NCBI RefSeq assembly: GCF_036803785.1
Contig: NZ_DAIRTR010000093.1
Span: 1 to 12,412 of the forward strand
Reading direction: 5' to 3'
DNA length: 12,412 bases
From: Pelomicrobium sp036803785
GTDB lineage: Bacteria; Pseudomonadota; Gammaproteobacteria; Burkholderiales; UBA6910
In this document: in pieces, positions 1 through 7,115 of the stretch
Numbering within the stretch: position 1 is the stretch's first letter
Layout of the letters: every line of letters begins with the position of its first letter
Notes under the pieces: generated by a model
What the model saw: only the letters and a program-made list of their open reading frames with translations
Databases searched by the model: none
What the model was told of the DNA's origin: nothing
Made by a program: the position numbers and the translations under genes

Positions 1-34
1 CTGAGCCGCGTGGGCGGGCAGGGGAATGGGGTGG

Positions 35-43
35 TGGTAGAAT
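35..43 (+). promoter_or_regulatory. Candidate extended -10 promoter for the M50 protease gene
   Basis: The bases TGGTAGAAT form an extended -10 element (TGn followed by TAGAAT, five of six matches to TATAAT). No convincing -35 hexamer lies 16-18 bp upstream, which fits extended -10 promoters. The element ends 9 nt before the ATG at 53, so transcription would start about 2-4 nt before the start codon. That would give a nearly leaderless mRNA and agrees with the absence of a Shine-Dalgarno sequence. Inferred from sequence match only. Confidence 0.4.
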
Positions 44-52
44 GGCGCTTCC

Positions 53-715
53 ATGGATGCTCATCTAGTCCAGGCGATCGCCGTCTACGCCTTGCCGGTG
101 GTGTTCGCCATCACCCTCCACGAGGCCTCCCATGGCTACGTGGCCAAACACTTCGGCGACCTGACCGCCTACGCCCAGGGGCGGGTCAGCCTCAATCCGA
201 TCCGCCACATCGACCCGGTGGGCACGCTCGTTCTGCCCCTTGTGACCTTGGCGGTGGGCGGCATCATGTTCGGCTGGGCGAAGCCGGTGCCGGTCAATTT
301 CGGCAATCTGCGCCGGCCGAAACAGGACATGCTGTGGGTTGCCGCCGCTGGTCCCGCTGCCAACTTCACCATGGCGTTGTGCTGGGCCTTGGTGGCCAAG
401 GCTGCCCTGGTGAACGAAGGGGCCGTCTGGTCGGAGTTCCTCTATGCCATGGGGCTCGCGGGCATTCAGGTCAACATCATCTTTATGGTGCTTAATCTGT
501 TGCCGATCCCACCCCTCGACGGCAGCAGGATCGCCATGAGCCTCTTGCCAGGGCGGCTCGCCTACCGCTATGCCGCCCTGGAACCCTACGGGATCTATCT
601 ACTGCTTGGGCTGATTGTCCTGGAGGGCGTGTTCAACATCCCCTTGCTGAGCGTGATTCTGTTTCCCCTGTACGAGGTTGCGCGGGGAGCAATCCTCGCG
701 CTTTTCAACCTCTGA
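53..715 (+). CDS. Site-2-protease family (M50) membrane zinc metalloprotease
   Basis: A 220-aa integral membrane protein of the short M50/site-2 protease group, which cleaves substrates within the membrane. The zinc site is visible: HEASH (HExxH) with H23, E24 and H27 in the first hydrophobic segment, and the distal ligand D156 in NLLPIPPLDGSR. Other family landmarks are GWAKPVPVN (residues 74-82) and GPAAN (100-104). Hydrophobic stretches near residues 8-28, 58-75, 94-118, 130-150 and 178-215 suggest about five or six membrane segments. No PDZ or CBS domain is present, so this is the minimal form and not RseP. The start is fixed: an in-frame TAG at 38-40 leaves the ATG at 53 as the only ATG start. 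trpS follows after 19 nt, so the two are probably cotranscribed. The substrate cannot be told from sequence. Confidence 0.9.
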   Translation: MDAHLVQAIAVYALPVVFAITLHEASHGYVAKHFGDLTAYAQGRVSLNPIRHIDPVGTLVLPLVTLAVGGIMFGWAKPVPVNFGNLRRPKQDMLWVAAAGPAANFTMALCWALVAKAALVNEGAVWSEFLYAMGLAGIQVNIIFMVLNLLPIPPLDGSRIAMSLLPGRLAYRYAALEPYGIYLLLGLIVLEGVFNIPLLSVILFPLYEVARGAILALFNL

Positions 716-734
716 ATCCGTCGCACCCCTGACC

Positions 735-1937
735 ATGTTTCCCGAACGCGTCCTCTCCGGTATGCGGCCCACTGGCAGCCTACACTTGGGCCACTACCAT
801 GGTGTGCTGAAAAACTGGGTAAAGCTCCAGCACGAGTACGACTGCTTATTCTTCGTCGCCGACTGGCACGCGCTGACCACCCATTACGACGAACCCCAGG
901 TGATCGCCGACAGTGTGTGGGAGATGCTGATCGATTGGCTCGCCGCCGGCGTCGATCCGGCTCAGGCGACCCTGTTCATCCAATCCCATATCCCCGAGCA
1001 TGCAGAGCTGCACCTGCTGCTCTCCATGGTGACACCCTTGGGCTGGCTGGAACGGGTGCCCACCTACAAGGACCAGCAGGAGAAGCTTTCCGATCGGGAT
1101 TTGTCCACCTATGGGTTCCTGGGCTATCCGCTGCTGCAGAGTGCTGACATCCTCATTTACCGGGCTACCCGGGTTCCGGTGGGGGAGGACCAGGTGCCCC
1201 ACATCGAATTCACCCGGGAAATCGCCCGCCGCTTCAACCATCTCTACGGGCGCGAGGTGGATTTCGAAGAAAAGGCGCTCAAAGCAGTAAAGAAGTTGGG
1301 CGCCAAGAAGGCACGGCTGTACCTGGAGCTGCGCACCCGCTATCAGGAACAGGGCGATGCCGAGGCGCTAGCGGCCGGGCGCGCGCTGCTGGAGGAGGCA
1401 CAGAACCTAAGCCTGGGAGACCGGGAGCGCCTGTTCGGTTACCTGGAAGGTGGAGGCAAGATGATTTTGTCGGAACCGGAGGCACTTCTCACCGAAGCCT
1501 CCCGCCTGCCGGGCTTGGACGGGCAAAAAATGTCTAAGTCTTACAACAATACCATCGGCCTGCGGGAAGCCCCCGACAGTATTGCCAAGAAGATTCGTAC
1601 CATGCCCACCGATCCGGCGCGGGTGCGGCGTCAGGATCCGGGCAATCCGGCCCGCTGCCCCGTGTGGCAGTTCCATCTCGTCTATTCGGACGATGCGCGG
1701 CGCAAATGGGTCCAGGAAGGATGTACGACGGCCGGAATCGGCTGCCTGGAATGCAAACAGCCAGTCATCGATGCGATCCTGGCGGAGCAGAAGCCCATGC
1801 TGGAGCGCGCTCGGCCCTACCAGGAAGATCCCACGCTCCTGCGCAGCATCATCGCCGACGGCTGTGAAAAAGCGCGCAAGCTGGCCCAGGAGACCATGCG
1901 GGAGGTGCGGGAGGTCATGGGGCTCGATTACGTTTGA
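735..1937 (+). CDS. trpS: Tryptophanyl-tRNA synthetase
   Basis: Class I aminoacyl-tRNA synthetase that charges tRNA-Trp with tryptophan in the cytoplasm; 400 aa from the ATG at 735. The class I signatures are clear: MRPTGSLHLGH at residues 10-20, whose HLGH is the HIGH motif, and KMSKS at 265-269. The protein is longer than the roughly 330 aa of E. coli TrpS because about 65 extra, mostly charged helical residues lie before the KMSKS loop (about 178-243). From memory, betaproteobacterial TrpS proteins of about 400 aa share this insertion. The open frame extends upstream to 678, but the protein aligns from MFPERVLSGM and the extension would overlap the protease gene. No Shine-Dalgarno sequence is evident. 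Translation may be coupled to the upstream gene, which ends 19 nt before. Confidence 0.96.
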   Translation: MFPERVLSGMRPTGSLHLGHYHGVLKNWVKLQHEYDCLFFVADWHALTTHYDEPQVIADSVWEMLIDWLAAGVDPAQATLFIQSHIPEHAELHLLLSMVTPLGWLERVPTYKDQQEKLSDRDLSTYGFLGYPLLQSADILIYRATRVPVGEDQVPHIEFTREIARRFNHLYGREVDFEEKALKAVKKLGAKKARLYLELRTRYQEQGDAEALAAGRALLEEAQNLSLGDRERLFGYLEGGGKMILSEPEALLTEASRLPGLDGQKMSKSYNNTIGLREAPDSIAKKIRTMPTDPARVRRQDPGNPARCPVWQFHLVYSDDARRKWVQEGCTTAGIGCLECKQPVIDAILAEQKPMLERARPYQEDPTLLRSIIADGCEKARKLAQETMREVREVMGLDYV

Positions 1938-2133
1938 GCGGGCCGGGTGGCAATGGGGACGGTTGCCCCAGGGGACAATCCGTGAGAAAGTTAACCTCGC
2001 CTGGGCAGCCCGCCCGATTCCGAAAGCGCGATGCTTTGGCAATCCACCTCCTTCCTCGGGAAGACGGTAGACGCGTATACACCCCCGTGCCACTCGATCA
2101 AGCGACAAGCACGATGTGCCAGAGCAGCAGCCC

Positions 2134-2934
2134 ATGAGCACGGTCATGGACGGCGGCCCCGTCGCCAAGGTCTATGGGGAAGCTCTCCAGGAGCTGCCTA
2201 AGGACCTCTACATCCCACCGGATGCGCTGGAAGTTTTCCTGGAGGCCTTCGAGGGCCCCCTGGACCTGCTTCTGTACTTGATCCGCAAGCAGAACTTGGA
2301 CGTGCTCGACATTCCCATGGCTGAGCTCACGCGCCAGTACATGGAGTACGTGGAGATGATGCGGGCGAGCCAGCTGGAGCTGGCTGCGGAGTATCTCCTC
2401 ATGGCAGCCATGCTGATTGAGATCAAGTCCCGCATGCTGTTGCCACGGCCACCGCGCATCGAGGAGACCGCGGAAGATCCCCGGGCGGAGCTAGTACGCC
2501 GGCTCCTGGAGTATGAGCAGATCAAGCTGGCGGCCCAGCAGCTCGAACGCATCCCACAGGCGCTGCGCGATTTCGCTTTGGTCCAGGTCTGGATCGAGCA
2601 GGCAGCGGTCAAACGCCTGCCGCAGGTAAACGTGGACGACCTGCGCAACGCCTGGCTCGCCCTGCTTAACCGGGTCAAGCTCTCCCGGCATCATCGTGTA
2701 ACCCGGGAGGCATTGTCGGTCCGGGAGCACATGACCCGCATCCTGCGACAGCTCGCGGGGCGGGATTTTGTCGAATTCGAATCGCTGTTCGACCCGCAGG
2801 CGGGCGTTCCCGTCCTGGTGGTCACGTTCCTGGCCCTGCTGGAACTGGCCAAGGAGTGCCTGGTGGAGGTCATCCAACGCGAAGCTTTTGGGAACATCTA
2901 TGTCCGAACCACCAATTTTCTCACCGCCGATTGA
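2134..2934 (+). CDS. scpA: Segregation and condensation protein A (ScpA kleisin)
   Basis: ScpA is the kleisin subunit that bridges the SMC dimer and, with ScpB, forms the bacterial condensin that compacts and separates chromosomes. The diagnostic N-terminal motif FEGPLDLLLYLI is at residues 39-50, followed by the helical stretch with MAAMLIEIKSRMLLP. The C-terminal part, including FVEFESLF and FLALLELAKE, fits the winged-helix domain that binds the SMC head. At 266 aa it is of usual length, with about 30 residues ahead of the core motif. The start is uncertain: ATG 2134 is preferred, but GTG 2116 and ATG 2146 are in frame and none has a clear ribosome site. The 196-nt gap after trpS holds no recognisable gene; only weak promoter-like sequence is present (TTCCTC at 2052, TATACA at 2076, 18-bp spacer). 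Confidence 0.94.
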   Translation: MSTVMDGGPVAKVYGEALQELPKDLYIPPDALEVFLEAFEGPLDLLLYLIRKQNLDVLDIPMAELTRQYMEYVEMMRASQLELAAEYLLMAAMLIEIKSRMLLPRPPRIEETAEDPRAELVRRLLEYEQIKLAAQQLERIPQALRDFALVQVWIEQAAVKRLPQVNVDDLRNAWLALLNRVKLSRHHRVTREALSVREHMTRILRQLAGRDFVEFESLFDPQAGVPVLVVTFLALLELAKECLVEVIQREAFGNIYVRTTNFLTAD

Positions 2935-3577
2935 TCTCGCCGAGATTAAGAAAATCCTCGAGACGGCGCTGCTCACGGCGGGCGAACCCCTTGGGATTTC
3001 CGAGCTGCGCAGGCTCTTCGACGAGGACCTGGGAGCCGATCTCGTCCGCAAGCTGCTGGAAGAGTTGCGCCAGGACTGGGCTGGCCGGGGTGTGGAGCTC
3101 ACTTGCGTGGCGAGCGGTTGGCGCTTTCGCTCCCGCCCCGAGTATCAGCGCTATCTGGACCGGCTCAATCCCCAGAAACCCCCCAAGTACTCTCGGGCGG
3201 TGATGGAAACCCTAGCCATCATTGCCTACCGGCAGCCGGTGACCCGGGGCGACATCGAGGACATCCGAGGCGTGTCGGTGTCTCCCCAGGTGATCAAAAC
3301 CTTGGAGGCGCGGGGTTGGATCGAAGTGGTAGGCCATCGAGACGTGCCCGGACGGCCAGCGCTGTTCGCTACCACCAAGGCGTTTCTGGACGACCTCGAC
3401 TTACGTTCCCTGGACGAGCTGCCCCCCCTGGAGGATCTGGCGTCGCTCGTGGAGCGCAACGCCGAGCTCATTCCAGCCGAGGCCAGACCGCGAGAAACAG
3501 CCGCCGAAGAAGCACCGGCCGAAGCCCCTCTCGCCCAAGAAGTCACTTCCCTCGAGCGGGCGCAGCGGGTCGCCTGA
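2900..3577 (+). CDS. scpB: Segregation and condensation protein B (ScpB)
   Basis: ScpB is a winged-helix protein that dimerises and binds the middle of ScpA in the SMC-ScpAB condensin. The family hallmark begins at Y97 (YSRAVMETLAIIAYRQPVTR) and continues into GDIEDIRGVSVS; the second winged helix follows with LEARGWIEVVGHRDVPGRP. The last 35 or so residues are a low-complexity Ala/Glu/Pro tail. The open frame runs back to 2768, but the ATG at 2900 (MSEPPIFSPP) gives the normal length of 225 aa. It overlaps the end of scpA by 35 nt, which points to translational coupling and matched stoichiometry. The next gene starts 13 nt downstream. Confidence 0.94.
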   Translation: MSEPPIFSPPIDLAEIKKILETALLTAGEPLGISELRRLFDEDLGADLVRKLLEELRQDWAGRGVELTCVASGWRFRSRPEYQRYLDRLNPQKPPKYSRAVMETLAIIAYRQPVTRGDIEDIRGVSVSPQVIKTLEARGWIEVVGHRDVPGRPALFATTKAFLDDLDLRSLDELPPLEDLASLVERNAELIPAEARPRETAAEEAPAEAPLAQEVTSLERAQRVA

Positions 3578-3590
3578 AAGGCAACAAGCC

Positions 3591-4217
3591 ATGCGTGCGA
3601 TCCTGGTGGCCAATCCGAAGGGGGGCAGCGGCAAGACCACCGTAGCCACCAACCTGGCCGCAGGTCTTGCCGCCGCTCAGGAGCAGGTTTATCTCTGGGA
3701 TATCGACCGGCAGAAATCGGCCCTCACTTGGCTCTCGATCCGGCCTGACCATCTGCCCCGGGTAGCGCGGCTGGACGGCGGCGACCCGAAAGATCGAGAT
3801 TCGACTGACCGGAGCTGGGTGGTGATCGACACGCCAGCCGGGCTCCATGGCAAGAACCTGGAGCACGCGCTGCGGCTCGCTGACAAGGTCATCATTCCGG
3901 TCCAACCCTCGGTGTTCGACATGGCAGCGACCCGGGACTTTTTGGACGCGCTGCTCTCAGGCCAAGTACATCACGGCCGCAGGCTTACAGCGGGAGTAGT
4001 AGGCGTACGTGTAGACCCCCGCACCCGAGCGGCCGCCACGCTGGAAGCATTCCTCAAGCAATATGACCTGCCCATCCTCGCCTATCTCCGGGACACGGTG
4101 CTCTATACCAATGCTGCGTTCCTGGGGCAAAGCGTCTTCGATTTGCCGCGCTACCTGGCGGAGAGGGATGCGGAGCAATGGAAACCGGTGATCGATTGGG
4201 TGCGCGGCGGGCGTTGA
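3591..4217 (+). CDS. Orphan ParA/MinD-type P-loop ATPase
   Basis: A 208-aa ATPase of the ParA superfamily. The deviant Walker A motif NPKGGSGKTT is at residues 8-17, with the signature lysine K10 that marks dimerising ParA/MinD ATPases. DIDRQKS (37-43) is the A' motif and VVIDTPAG (77-84) is Walker B. Such proteins use ATP-driven dimerisation on DNA or membrane to place chromosomes, plasmids or protein complexes. It is shorter than classical chromosomal ParA (about 260 aa), lacks an N-terminal DNA-binding domain and has no parB beside it. A GAAAGG sequence at 3576-3581, overlapping the scpB stop, lies 9 nt before the ATG and can serve as ribosome site. The gap to scpB is only 13 nt, so it is probably in the scpAB operon. 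The cargo is unknown. Confidence 0.85.
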   Translation: MRAILVANPKGGSGKTTVATNLAAGLAAAQEQVYLWDIDRQKSALTWLSIRPDHLPRVARLDGGDPKDRDSTDRSWVVIDTPAGLHGKNLEHALRLADKVIIPVQPSVFDMAATRDFLDALLSGQVHHGRRLTAGVVGVRVDPRTRAAATLEAFLKQYDLPILAYLRDTVLYTNAAFLGQSVFDLPRYLAERDAEQWKPVIDWVRGGR

Positions 4218-4223
4218 GGCAGA

Positions 4224-6323
4224 TTAGAAGGTGAGCCGACGGTAGATATCGGCCACCTTGAAGGGAAGCTTCCCTGGGTCGTCCACCACCGTGTAGCTCA
4301 CTTCGCCGTACATGCGGGGCAGGTAGGCCCGCGCTTCCCGGTCGATGGTGATGCAATAGGGATGGATGCCCAGGCGCTTCGCCTCCAGGAGCGCTTGGCG
4401 CGTGTCCTCGATCCCGTACTCCCCCCGGTACTCATCGCCATAATCATCGGGTCTCCCGTCGGAGAGGGTGATCAGAAGCTTGGTTCTCGCCTCCACCGCC
4501 TCCAGTAAGCGGGCTGCGTGGCGCAGCGCCGGACCCATACGGGTGTAGTCCAAGGGAACGATTCCGCCGATGCGAGACTCGACCGCTTCGCCGTAGGGCT
4601 CATCGAAGCGCTTTACCCGATGGAATTCGCAGCGCTTGCGAGTGATACCGGAAAAACCGTAAATGGCATAGCGGTCCCCCAGCGCTTCCAGAGCTTGACA
4701 CAGCATGACCAATGCTTCCCGCTCCGCATCATTGATCCAGCCTTTAGTGGAGCCGCTCATGTCCACGACGAATAGCGCAGCCAGATGCCGGTCGGTGCGG
4801 CGGTGCTCCACGAACAGCCGCGCCGGCAATTCCATACCCTGGCGTAGATCGATGAGGGATTCGACCAGTGCGTCGATGTCCACGTCGTCCCCGAAGGGTT
4901 CTTTGCGCAGGCGCCGCTGCTCCTGCCGTAGCGCCTCGAACGCACGTCGAAGCTGGGCGACCTGGTACCGGTACTTTTCCAAGGTAGCCTGGGCGAACCC
5001 GGGCGTTGCCGGATGCACGTCCAGCTCCCGCAGGGTGCACCACTGCCGCCGGTAGTGCCGGCGGCGGAAATCCCACTCGTCGTAGAGATAGACCTTCTCT
5101 CCCTGGGCCGCTTCCGGCGCTTTCCCGGCCGCCTCGAAGCGCCAGAACGCTCCCCTGGGGGCCCCGGCATCTCCCGCCGGTACCAGGTATTCCGGGGGAA
5201 GCTCGCCCAGGTCCTGGACGATGGACTGGATCAGGTGATGCACTTCGGGCGGGACGTTGACGGGCTTCCCGTCGAGCTCCACGCGGGCGTCGAACTTCAT
5301 TCCTCCGTCCTCGATGCGCACCGACCATCGGGGCGGGGCCCCGCGGGCGGCGGTCGATCCCGGTGGCGACTGCCCGGAGGCGAGCCGGGCCAGGGCCCGC
5401 TGCAAGGCTTCCCGCTCCCGCTGCAGACGGGCCTCCCGGACCGCGAAGGCGCGCTCCGGTTGAAGCCGCCCCAGGTAGCACCAACCAGGATCGTTCAGGC
5501 GATCGATAGTGCTTGCAAGCAGCGCCAGGCTGTCCGCTACGGTGGCCTCCGGCGCCTCGAGCCGCTCCAGGCCCGGCACGGGCGCCAGGGGCTCGTGCAC
5601 CCTGAACGCCTCCAAAAGCCGGCCAAGCCCAGGGAGGCTACGGGCAATGCAGGCCCCTAGACGGATTGCCTCCAGCACGTTGAGCAGCTTAAGGGCCTGC
5701 TCTTCCGTCGGATATGCCTCCCGCGGCAGGCTGAAGGTGCCGAAGCGGGTCTGGGCCCACAGATGGGCCGCAGTCGCCTTGTAGAGCTGGAGATTCTGCG
5801 CTCGGGTTGGGAAGCGGGCGAGAAAGGGGGGCAGGTAGACGATTTCGGTATCCGTGGTGGCGACTTCGGCTGCCGCCACTCGCAGCCGCCGGCCGGACAG
5901 CCCGCATAGAAAAAGTTCCAGTACCGGCGCTACCTCCTCGAACAAGGCCCACTGTTCTCGGCTGCGATGGCGTTCGACGAAGGAGGGGAGCGCTTTCAGC
6001 GTCGCGGACGCAGGATACAGACCCTGCCTGTCGTAGACGTCCATGGCGCCGATCAGCCACTCCTCCGTGCCCTCGGGCCCAAGCAAGGCCAGGGCCTGGG
6101 GCGCCAGCGCCGCGAACTGGTAGGCGAGCTCCGCGTTGCATTTAGCGACCACAGCGACCCAATGCAGCACGAAGCCCTGCTGTTCCCCGCCAAGGGAGGC
6201 CAGCGCCGCCGCGAGACCCGCGGCCGTGCGGCGGGAAGTGAGAACCGGGTTGAGCTGCTCCTCCAGCCGCTCCTCCAGAGCGGCGCGCGGCAGCGGCTCA
6301 GAAGAGGGTGGAGATGAGCTCAT
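4224..6323 (-). CDS. CbbO/NorD-type von Willebrand factor A domain protein
   Basis: A 699-aa protein of the CbbO/NorD family. These are VWA partners of MoxR-type AAA+ ATPases; known members help activate RuBisCO (CbbO) or nitric oxide reductase (NorD). The C-terminal VWA domain (about residues 510-690) has an intact metal-ion-dependent adhesion site: DMSGS at 521-525, T594 in LDYTRMGP and D622 in LSDGRPDD. The N-terminal 450 residues are helical and charged, with a possible coiled coil around AVREARLQREREALQRALARL. No signal peptide or membrane segment is seen, so it should be cytoplasmic. The ATG at 6323 lies 26 nt inside the end of the AAA+ gene, the usual coupled arrangement. Its stop is 6 bp from the convergent ParA gene. 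Whether it is closer to CbbO or NorD cannot be settled by eye; its target is inferred from the adjacent sulfur genes. Confidence 0.85.
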   Translation of the reverse strand: MSSSPPSSEPLPRAALEERLEEQLNPVLTSRRTAAGLAAALASLGGEQQGFVLHWVAVVAKCNAELAYQFAALAPQALALLGPEGTEEWLIGAMDVYDRQGLYPASATLKALPSFVERHRSREQWALFEEVAPVLELFLCGLSGRRLRVAAAEVATTDTEIVYLPPFLARFPTRAQNLQLYKATAAHLWAQTRFGTFSLPREAYPTEEQALKLLNVLEAIRLGACIARSLPGLGRLLEAFRVHEPLAPVPGLERLEAPEATVADSLALLASTIDRLNDPGWCYLGRLQPERAFAVREARLQREREALQRALARLASGQSPPGSTAARGAPPRWSVRIEDGGMKFDARVELDGKPVNVPPEVHHLIQSIVQDLGELPPEYLVPAGDAGAPRGAFWRFEAAGKAPEAAQGEKVYLYDEWDFRRRHYRRQWCTLRELDVHPATPGFAQATLEKYRYQVAQLRRAFEALRQEQRRLRKEPFGDDVDIDALVESLIDLRQGMELPARLFVEHRRTDRHLAALFVVDMSGSTKGWINDAEREALVMLCQALEALGDRYAIYGFSGITRKRCEFHRVKRFDEPYGEAVESRIGGIVPLDYTRMGPALRHAARLLEAVEARTKLLITLSDGRPDDYGDEYRGEYGIEDTRQALLEAKRLGIHPYCITIDREARAYLPRMYGEVSYTVVDDPGKLPFKVADIYRRLTF

Positions 6324-7110
6324 CGACCGCGATCAGCATATCGCGCTCGTCGGATAGTGCCTGGGCGACGGCGCCGCGGCAGGCGGCCCGGGGATCCACG
6401 CCCTTGGCGATCAGCTTACCGGCGTGGACCAGCAGCCGGGTGCTCGCCCCCTCGTCCAGCCCGTTGCCCTTGAGGCTGCGGGTCATGGCCGCGAGCTTGA
6501 CCAGCTTTTCCGCCGTTTGCCCGTCGATGCCGGCCTCCCGCATGAGGATCGTCTTCTCCAGCCCGGGCTCCGGATAGCCGAACTCGATGGCCACGAACCG
6601 CTGGCGGGTGCTGTGCTTGAGCTCCTTGAGCACGCTCTGGTAACCCGGATTGTAGGAGATCACCAGCACGAACTCCCTGGGCGCTTTCAGCACCTCGCCG
6701 CGCTTCTCGATCGGCAGGCAGCGCCGGTCGTCGGCGAGGGGATGAATGACCACGGTGGTATCCTTGCGCGCCTCCACGATCTCGTCCAGGTAACAGATGC
6801 CGCCGCAGCGCACCGCCCGGGCGAGGGGACCGTCAATCCACACGGTCTCGTTGCTGGTGATGAGATAACGTCCGACCAGGTCGGAGGCGGTGAGATCGTC
6901 GTGACAGGCGACCGTGATCAGGGGCCGCTTGAGCCGCCAGGCCATGTACTCCACGAAGCGAGTCTTGCCGCAGCCGGTCGGCCCCTTGAGCAATACGGGG
7001 ATCTGGCTCGCGTAGGCGGCCTCGAACAGGGCGACTTCGGTGCCGACCGGTTGGTAGTAGGGCTCTTGCTCGATCAGCAGCGACTCGGCGGCGAAATCAC
7101 GGGCATGCAC
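6298..7110 (-). CDS. CbbQ/NirQ/NorQ-type AAA+ ATPase (MoxR group)
   Basis: A 270-aa AAA+ ATPase of the CbbQ/NirQ/NorQ family, the motor partner of the VWA protein encoded next. The N-terminus EPYYQPVGTEVALFEAAY is typical. Walker A GPTGCGKT is at residues 43-50 and Walker B CYLDE ends with D109-E110; HSTRQRFVAIEF carries the conserved arginine region. The open frame runs upstream to 7584 but reads through the YkgJ gene in another frame. The GTG at 7110 (VHARDF) gives the normal family length and is 5 nt after the YkgJ stop; there is no clear Shine-Dalgarno, so translation is probably coupled. Family members form hexamers that remodel a target enzyme using ATP. No RuBisCO, nir or nor genes lie in the window, so a function for APS reductase or Sat is plausible but unproven. 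Confidence 0.88.
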   Translation of the reverse strand: MHARDFAAESLLIEQEPYYQPVGTEVALFEAAYASQIPVLLKGPTGCGKTRFVEYMAWRLKRPLITVACHDDLTASDLVGRYLITSNETVWIDGPLARAVRCGGICYLDEIVEARKDTTVVIHPLADDRRCLPIEKRGEVLKAPREFVLVISYNPGYQSVLKELKHSTRQRFVAIEFGYPEPGLEKTILMREAGIDGQTAEKLVKLAAMTRSLKGNGLDEGASTRLLVHAGKLIAKGVDPRAACRGAVAQALSDERDMLIAVDELISTLF

Positions 7111-7115
7111 GGGGC

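Noticed and set aside
1..52. Remnant of an upstream gene at the left edge
   Set aside because: Too short to recognise; no frame shows a family motif.
10..495. 161-codon frame overlapping the M50 gene
   Set aside because: Low-complexity G/R/H shadow in another frame of a gene with clear zinc motifs.
678..734. Upstream extension of the trpS frame
   Set aside because: It overlaps the protease gene, and family alignment begins at MFPERVLSGM.
1582..2070. 162-codon frame over the end of trpS
   Set aside because: Arginine/serine-rich shadow of the trpS frame with no motif.
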